Source of the DNA: CALRGL01 sp964374035
GTDB lineage: Bacteria > Patescibacteriota > Patescibacteriia > UBA9934 > GWF2-40-263
Reading direction: 5' to 3'
DNA: 9,779 bases
Assembly: GCA_964374035.1 (NCBI GenBank)
Contig: CAYJWY010000031.1
Location: forward strand, 1-9,779
The notes below the pieces were generated by a model that had not been told where the DNA came from, ran no database searches, and saw only the letters and a list, made by a program, of their open reading frames with translations. Position 1 is the stretch's first letter. Each line of letters opens with the position of its first letter. Below are positions 4,823 to 9,779 of the stretch, one piece after another. A program made the translations under genes and the position numbers.

Positions 4823-6005
4823 ATCGCACCGCGTCGATCTGAAAACGGCTGTGCTCTCAGGCCTTGCTCCAGACGGCGGTCTCTACATGCCCGAGTCGAT
4901 TCCAAAACTCGACGACGCATTTTTTGCTCGCTTACCTACACTCACCCTTTCTGAGATCGGCTACGAAGTCGTCAGACCGTTTGTCGAGGCAACGATCAAC
5001 GATCGTCAGCTGAGACAAATCATGAACGAGACACTTACGTTTGACATCCCTCTGGTGCGTGTGGACGATCAACACGTCCTGGAACTCTTCCACGGCCCAA
5101 CGCTCGCGTTCAAAGACGTTGGCGCACGATTTATGGCAAGGCTCATGGCCGTCTTGCTCGAGGGCGACGAACGCGAGCTGACCATTCTTGTGGCAACGTC
5201 CGGCGACACAGGCAGTGCGGTTGCTCACGGCTTTTATCGCGTACCAGGCGTGCGCGTGATTATTCTTTTTCCAAAGGGGAAGGTGAGTCCGTTTCAAGAG
5301 CAACAGATGACATCGCTTGGAGAGAATATTATGACGATCGCCGTCGAAGGGACGTTTGATGATTGTCAACGACTGGTGAAAGAAGCATTTTTGAGAAAAA
5401 ATTTATCTGGGCTTCCATCTGCAGAATTTTATGAACGCACAACAGATCCTTCGCCGCGTCTTGGATCGGCAAACTCCATTAACATCGCCCGCCTCCTTCC
5501 TCAAATGATTTATTATTTTTGGGCTTGCGCCTTGCAAACTGCCACGCGTATCTTCTGCGTCCCATCCGGCAACTTCGGCAACCTGACCGCCGGTCTCATG
5601 GCCAAGCGTATGGGTCTGCCTGTGAAGAAATTCATCGCCGCAACAAACGCAAACGATGTCATCCCTGAATATCTCGAGACGTCGATCTACCGACCGCGAC
5701 CATCCATCTCAACCATCTCAAACGCGATGGATGTCGGGAGTCCATCGAACTTTGCACGCATCCTTGCGCTCTATCCGGCTCTCGACGATCTTCGAGAGGA
5801 TGTGATTGGACGCAACGTTACCGACCAACAAACCCGCGAGACGATCGCGAGCGTCTACAAAAAAACGCGATACCTGCTGGATCCGCACACAGCCGTTGGC
5901 TTTTCAGCGATCAGACAATTGGGTCTTGAGGGGATCGTCCTTGCTACCGCACATCCAAAAAAATTTCAAGAATCAATCAAGGAATCTCTAGGATCGGTTG
6001 TTTAA
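4797..6005 (+). CDS. thrC: Threonine synthase
   Basis: This 402-aa PLP enzyme converts O-phosphohomoserine to threonine, the last step of the pathway. FHGPTLAFKDVGARF carries the PLP-binding Lys106. SGDTGS (135-140) and SGNFGN (257-262) are conserved cofactor and substrate motifs. The N-terminal FYSTNDKSHRVDLKTAVLSG and the FHGPTLAFKD form match the E. coli-type enzyme (428 aa there) rather than the plant-type, AdoMet-activated form. Two adjacent ATGs (4797, 4800) both lie inside the end of the kinase gene, and no strong Shine-Dalgarno is seen, so coupled translation is likely. Because it consumes phosphohomoserine, a homoserine kinase must exist in the cell. I see no clear terminator after its stop. 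Confidence 0.96.
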   Translation: MMFYSTNDKSHRVDLKTAVLSGLAPDGGLYMPESIPKLDDAFFARLPTLTLSEIGYEVVRPFVEATINDRQLRQIMNETLTFDIPLVRVDDQHVLELFHGPTLAFKDVGARFMARLMAVLLEGDERELTILVATSGDTGSAVAHGFYRVPGVRVIILFPKGKVSPFQEQQMTSLGENIMTIAVEGTFDDCQRLVKEAFLRKNLSGLPSAEFYERTTDPSPRLGSANSINIARLLPQMIYYFWACALQTATRIFCVPSGNFGNLTAGLMAKRMGLPVKKFIAATNANDVIPEYLETSIYRPRPSISTISNAMDVGSPSNFARILALYPALDDLREDVIGRNVTDQQTRETIASVYKKTRYLLDPHTAVGFSAIRQLGLEGIVLATAHPKKFQESIKESLGSVV

Positions 6006-6030
6006 CAAGCAAGTTTTTGCGCTCAGTCCA

Positions 6031-6060
6031 TTGACACAGCCCCCCTTTTCAGCACATACT
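6031..6060 (+). promoter_or_regulatory. Probable promoter for the lipoprotein-DUF1501 unit
   Basis: A perfect TTGACA (6031-6036) is followed after 18 bp by CATACT (6055-6060), a four-of-six match to the -10 consensus. It lies in the 89-bp gap after thrC and would start a transcript about 30 nt before the next gene, making that pair a separate transcription unit. Confidence 0.5.
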
Positions 6061-6080
6061 TTTCATAGACCCACCAAGAA

Positions 6081-6088
6081 AAGGAAGG
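6081..6088 (+). promoter_or_regulatory. Strong ribosome binding site that decides the lipoprotein start
   Basis: AAGGAAGG lies six bases before ATG at 6095. This favours 6095 over the in-frame TTG at 6092. Confidence 0.75.
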
Positions 6089-6094
6089 TGCTTG

Positions 6095-8335
6095 ATGGAT
6101 GTTCTTTTTCATCCTCATCGGTGTCTCTCACTGATCGTGTCACTTCTGCTCGTGTTCACCTTCGGGTGTTCAGAGAAGAAGAAAGACGCCGCGGTCTGCG
6201 CTCAGGCGGTCGACAGCTTCGACCTCTACCTCAGCGGTCCTCAGAAGCTGATCGACTCGGTGTGCGCACCCTGTCACCAGAACAACAAGTCCTCGATGCG
6301 GCTCTATCCGGGCAATCACGAGCACAACACCGCAACCCTGCTCGAGCGGTCTCGGCTCGAGGTGGAAGGTGTGCCGCTTCCTCTGATCAAAATGACAGGA
6401 GGCGAGAAGCATGGGGGCGGTCAGGTCACAACGAGCGACTCGAAGGAGTATGAGGCTTTTGCCGATTGGATCGACATGGGCATGAGCAAGGCGGACGGCG
6501 TGACAAATACCAACTGCACGACCGACGAGAGTCATCGCGAGCTCTGGAGTCGCCTGGTCTTGCTCAGCGATACCCAGACAGTGCACCGCGCCTACCAGCA
6601 GATCGCCGGCGTGCATGCGAAAAAGGCTCTGCTCGAAAAGGTCGGATCGGGAAAGCAGTCTTTGCGATCGGCTCTGCTTGCGATGTTGAAGGAGTCGTCC
6701 GTGGAAGCCTGGGTCAAGGAGCTCGAGGACGCGGACAATCTGCACACGCGCAAGTATTGGGGCTACAGCGATTTTCTTTCAGGAGATCGCTATCCCAGCA
6801 AAAACTTCTGGGAGACAGAAGGATTCAGTGAGCAAGAGAAGTATGCGTGGCAAACGTGCGCTGAGCAGGCGATTGGGCAGGAAGCCGTGAATACGATCTG
6901 GCAGTTTTTCAAGAGCGGCCGACCGTACACACAGCTCGCCTGCACCTCGATCGCGGTCAATCCGTGTTCGGCGCGCTCCTATGGGATGGACCTTTCCATC
7001 TTCAAGGACCCGCGCGACTTTAACGAGTTTGTGATGTTGAATCCGCCGGATGTTCCAAACAGCGGCGGCATCCTCGCGTCCAACGTGTTCGCGGCGCGTT
7101 GGCCAACCACGCCGACCAATCGCAGTCGCAACCGTTCCAGGTATTGGTACTCGCGCACACTGAACATCGACATTCTTGCCCGTGGCACGCGCCCCGTAGA
7201 TGTCAACGCCGTTGCCGCATTCAACCCCGTCATGAATGAAGATGGATGTACGAAGTGTCACGAAGACGTGGATCCAGTCGCGCAGATGTTCGACATGAGC
7301 TGGGACAATATGGGCATCGCCGTGATTGAAGACAACGAAACCCACGCGGATATGTTTGCCCCAGGCATCGGACAGGATCATCCACTTCCATTTTCCGAGC
7401 GCGCCCAGGCCCTTTCCTGGGCTGGAAAGCTTGTCTGCACGGACCCGGATCTTCGTATGCAGTTTCGCACCGCGGCGATTCGTCGCTACTTCACCGCGAT
7501 CACCGGTGTGACGATTCACGCACGACCTACGGATCCTGAGCAACCGTTCTTCGAGAGTCTGACCCAGGGTGTCAAACAGCAAGAGCGGTTTCTTTCCTCG
7601 CTTCGCGAGATCATGGAAAAAAAGCAGGACGACATTCGTGAAGTCGTCGTGGAGATTCTCCTAAGCCCGTGGTTTCGCACTTCAACGGTTTCTGGAGACG
7701 TAACGCACGAAGAGTCCGCTCAACTCTCTGTGCTTGGCCGTCCCTGCACGATCACCCCGCACGCACTCAATAGGGTCGTTGAGAGTCTCGGGTTCAACTG
7801 GATGAACGAAAACGGATCGCCCTACCTCACCAGCGCCGACCACTTCTTGTTCTATACCGGCGGCTCGGATTCGGATCAAGTGCTCACGCCGCTGTGCGAC
7901 ACCAATGGCTTTCGCGCCCTGGTTGAAGATCGCCTCGGTCACGAGTTCGCCTGTCGCATGACCAGCGCGGACTTCGAGCAGGAGCCCGACAAGCGCGTCT
8001 TCTTCCCGCTCGTGTCGCCCGACGATTCACCAACCTACAAGGGCGAGCTCATCCCAGGCATCATCGAGCGGATTCAGGCAAACTTGCAACATCTCTCCGA
8101 TCTCTTTGCAAGTCGTGTGCTCACGCCTGAGGAACTCTCGGACTGGACCGACTTCGCGATCAGCACGCAAGCGGCCTGCCTCAAAGCAATGACAGACGAA
8201 ACGTGGTCTGAGAATATTCCCTCGCCGTGCCAAACCGAGAATATTCGGACGGATCCGCTGTGCGTGCTTACCATGTGGCGCACGGTGCTCGACGTGATGA
8301 TCACCGAACCCGAAAACACCTACGGACTGAAGTGA
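6095..8335 (+). CDS. Exported lipoprotein with two CxxCH haem c motifs
   Basis: This 746-aa protein has a lipoprotein-like signal: a basic/His start, hydrophobic residues 11-23, and Cys25 in TFGC, an imperfect lipobox. The mature part starts SEKKKD. Two haem c-type motifs are visible, CAPCH (57-61) and CTKCH (385-389). The first, followed by a short domain ending in FADWIDMGM, resembles the cytochrome-like N-terminal domain of large planctomycete and myxobacterial proteins. The second, CTKCHEDVDPVAQMFD, recalls the DUF1588-type CxxCH...DP segment. The rest is Cys-rich and not recognised. Two haems would be attached outside the inner membrane, consistent with export. Such proteins are often encoded beside DUF1501 proteins, as here. 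The function of these pairs is not established; redox or surface-polymer roles would be guesses. Confidence 0.85.
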   Translation: MDVLFHPHRCLSLIVSLLLVFTFGCSEKKKDAAVCAQAVDSFDLYLSGPQKLIDSVCAPCHQNNKSSMRLYPGNHEHNTATLLERSRLEVEGVPLPLIKMTGGEKHGGGQVTTSDSKEYEAFADWIDMGMSKADGVTNTNCTTDESHRELWSRLVLLSDTQTVHRAYQQIAGVHAKKALLEKVGSGKQSLRSALLAMLKESSVEAWVKELEDADNLHTRKYWGYSDFLSGDRYPSKNFWETEGFSEQEKYAWQTCAEQAIGQEAVNTIWQFFKSGRPYTQLACTSIAVNPCSARSYGMDLSIFKDPRDFNEFVMLNPPDVPNSGGILASNVFAARWPTTPTNRSRNRSRYWYSRTLNIDILARGTRPVDVNAVAAFNPVMNEDGCTKCHEDVDPVAQMFDMSWDNMGIAVIEDNETHADMFAPGIGQDHPLPFSERAQALSWAGKLVCTDPDLRMQFRTAAIRRYFTAITGVTIHARPTDPEQPFFESLTQGVKQQERFLSSLREIMEKKQDDIREVVVEILLSPWFRTSTVSGDVTHEESAQLSVLGRPCTITPHALNRVVESLGFNWMNENGSPYLTSADHFLFYTGGSDSDQVLTPLCDTNGFRALVEDRLGHEFACRMTSADFEQEPDKRVFFPLVSPDDSPTYKGELIPGIIERIQANLQHLSDLFASRVLTPEELSDWTDFAISTQAACLKAMTDETWSENIPSPCQTENIRTDPLCVLTMWRTVLDVMITEPENTYGLK

Positions 8336-8346
8336 AGGAGACGGCC

Positions 8347-9642
8347 ATGAACAGTCCGACCAGACGCTCTGTGCTCGCGATCGGCGGAGCCCTCGTAACG
8401 AAGATTCTGTTTCACAATACACCCGCCTTCGCGGCCTCGCGCAAGACCGGTTCGGCAATCATCCTGTTCCACGCCGGTGGCGGCTGGGATAGCGCAAACG
8501 GCCTCGACGCTCGCCTCAAGGGTGGGGAAGATGAGATGGCGGTACGCGTTCGAGCCTTCGGCGAAGAAGCTGGCAGGCAACGCATCATCCTCGCCGAGGG
8601 CCCATTCAACTACCGAGTCGACCAGCCCGGGGTTAAGGCGTTCCTCGAAGCCCACGGCGGCAACCTCACCGTGTGTATCGTCAAGATGGACTCGAATGAT
8701 CACGGCGCAGGAACCGACAACATGGCCACCGGTACGATGGGCATGGAAGATCCCGCGATCGGTGCGCTCTTCGCGGCCAGTTACGCAAACGATGCTCTGC
8801 CCACGCCGTTCATCGTCGCAGGTGGAAGCGTCAAGACCGGCTCGCTCGTGCCCGTGGCAAATCTCGGAAGCGTTCGAGAGTTGCGCGCTGTGCTCAGTCC
8901 CAATCAGTACAACAATGATGCCGGCGCGCTCTACTATCCAAGCGAAGTCGCAAGTCTCATCGACGCGTTTCGACGCGGTCGACTCGAGGCCCGACTCGCT
9001 GGAGCAAAGCTCCCGGCACACATGAAGTCTCTCCAGCAACTCTTGCTCGTCTCCAAGGGCAAGGAAGAGCTGACCAAGATCGCGAAGTCGCTTTCGCAGG
9101 AATATCCCGAAGGCATCGATCCTGTCACGGAAGTTCTGCTCGATCTGATCGAGCTTGGCATGGTGCGCGCGATCTCGCTTTCCCAAGGCGGGTTCGACAC
9201 GCATGGTGACGACCAGAACAATCTGCCTGAGCGAATGGCGAACTACTTCAACCAGGTTTCAAATCTGTGGAAGCGCGCCAAAGAACGTTCGCTTTCCTCG
9301 CACCTGTTCATCGTCGGGGGATCCGAGTTCTCGCGCACGCCCAATCTCAACGGCGGGGGAGGCACGGACCACTGGCCGGGTACCAACACCGTGTTCCTGC
9401 TCGGCGCAAACGTTCGATCCCAGGTGATCGGCAAGAGCGATTCCGCTTGGTACGCCTCGCCGCTCGATCGCACGACGCTCAAGCCCAAGCGCGAGAGCGA
9501 CGGCGGTGTTGTTCCCACGATCGGCGACTTCCACAACGCCCTGCGCGTCTACGCAAAGATCAAGCCCGAACTCGCCAGCCGCTTTCCCATCCCCGGCTCC
9601 GGCCTCGACCACGAGGCACTGGCCAAGGCCTTCCTGCGCTAA
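8347..9642 (+). CDS. DUF1501 family protein with Tat signal
   Basis: This 431-aa protein starts with a twin-arginine-like signal (TRRSVLAIGG, then hydrophobic residues and a likely cut after AFA near 29), so it is probably folded in the cytoplasm and exported. DUF1501 hallmarks are GGFDTHG (281-287), the SEFSRT motif (326-331) and GGGGTDHWPG (336-345). DUF1501 is related to the alkaline phosphatase/sulfatase superfamily. The Asp/His motifs suggest metal binding, but no substrate is known. An AAGGAG site lies six bases before ATG 8347, which begins 11 bp after the lipoprotein stop, so the two genes are almost certainly co-transcribed. The frame is open upstream, but starts before 8347 would overlap the lipoprotein gene and bury the signal peptide. 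Confidence 0.9.
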   Translation: MNSPTRRSVLAIGGALVTKILFHNTPAFAASRKTGSAIILFHAGGGWDSANGLDARLKGGEDEMAVRVRAFGEEAGRQRIILAEGPFNYRVDQPGVKAFLEAHGGNLTVCIVKMDSNDHGAGTDNMATGTMGMEDPAIGALFAASYANDALPTPFIVAGGSVKTGSLVPVANLGSVRELRAVLSPNQYNNDAGALYYPSEVASLIDAFRRGRLEARLAGAKLPAHMKSLQQLLLVSKGKEELTKIAKSLSQEYPEGIDPVTEVLLDLIELGMVRAISLSQGGFDTHGDDQNNLPERMANYFNQVSNLWKRAKERSLSSHLFIVGGSEFSRTPNLNGGGGTDHWPGTNTVFLLGANVRSQVIGKSDSAWYASPLDRTTLKPKRESDGGVVPTIGDFHNALRVYAKIKPELASRFPIPGSGLDHEALAKAFLR

Positions 9643-9652
9643 CGAACACTTG

Positions 9653-9681
9653 TCCCTCCAGATCTTGGAGGGATTTTTTTT
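9653..9681 (+). terminator. Intrinsic terminator after the DUF1501 gene
   Basis: An 8-bp GC-rich stem (TCCCTCCA at 9653-9660, TGGAGGGA at 9666-9673) with a five-base loop is followed by eight T's (9674-9681). It begins 10 bp after the stop codon and ends the lipoprotein-DUF1501 unit. Confidence 0.9.
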
Positions 9682-9740
9682 GATGTTATGTTTGATTATC
9701 GCTAGATTGTTGATAGTAGAACCCATAGCGAGTTTCCATT

Positions 9741-9779
9741 CGTCATCCTGAGTGCACCAGAATGATCTCTGGATTTTAT
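9741..9779. repeat. Start of a second intergenic palindromic repeat, cut by the window edge
   Basis: CGTCATCCTGAG at 9741-9752 matches the arm of the thrA-asd palindrome (GTCATCCTGAG), followed by a small inverted repeat CCAGA/TCTGG (9758-9762 and 9769-9773). The second arm would lie beyond the window. It suggests a dispersed repeat family in this genome. Confidence 0.5.

Noticed and set aside
6779..7582. 267-aa minus-strand frame inside the lipoprotein gene
   Set aside because: It is a shadow frame caused by GC-biased codon positions. The + strand carries CxxCH motifs and a signal peptide.
8320..9204. 294-aa minus-strand frame opposite the DUF1501 gene
   Set aside because: It has no motifs and no upstream signals, and it overlaps a well-supported + strand gene with a strong ribosome binding site.

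Overview
The window carries a tRNA-Phe gene set in unusual repeated and folded DNA, a four-gene threonine-biosynthesis operon, and a two-gene unit for exported proteins. All protein genes are on the + strand. TGA and TAA serve as ordinary stops and Shine-Dalgarno sites are present, so this is a bacterium using the standard code. The lineage cannot be fixed from the sequence. The archaeal/fungal-type aspartate-semialdehyde dehydrogenase, the intergenic palindromic repeats and the lipoprotein/DUF1501 pair would suit a little-studied, probably Gram-negative-type or candidate-phylum bacterium, but that is inference.

Region 1 (1-779): tRNA-Phe(GAA) at 211-285 with an encoded CCA. Just upstream (81-209) a 129-bp sequence folds on itself along nearly its whole length. 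Downstream lie two identical 194-bp tandem units (286-479, 480-673). Each ends in a copy of the last 18 bp of the tRNA gene, so the tRNA 3' end occurs three times. Each unit holds a terminator-like hairpin, an inverted copy of the tRNA T-arm/acceptor region, three more perfect hairpins and a 100-nt segment bounded by the tRNA-Phe acceptor strands. A different terminator (675-705) closes the array.

Region 2 (722-6005): a sigma70-type promoter precedes a fused aspartokinase-homoserine dehydrogenase (thrA), aspartate-semialdehyde dehydrogenase (asd), a small P-loop kinase and threonine synthase (thrC). These supply every step from aspartate to threonine except a recognisable homoserine kinase. 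No GHMP-type ThrB is present. The 198-aa P-loop kinase sits exactly where thrB would be, overlaps both neighbours, and is the best candidate for that step. It is the most interesting functional lead here. A 65-bp palindromic intergenic repeat lies between thrA and asd.

Region 3 (6006-9681): a new promoter, then a 746-aa putative lipoprotein with two CxxCH haem-binding motifs, then a 431-aa Tat-signal protein of the DUF1501 family, closed by a strong intrinsic terminator. Both products are predicted to be exported. Their joint function is unknown. The window ends in what looks like the start of another palindromic repeat.
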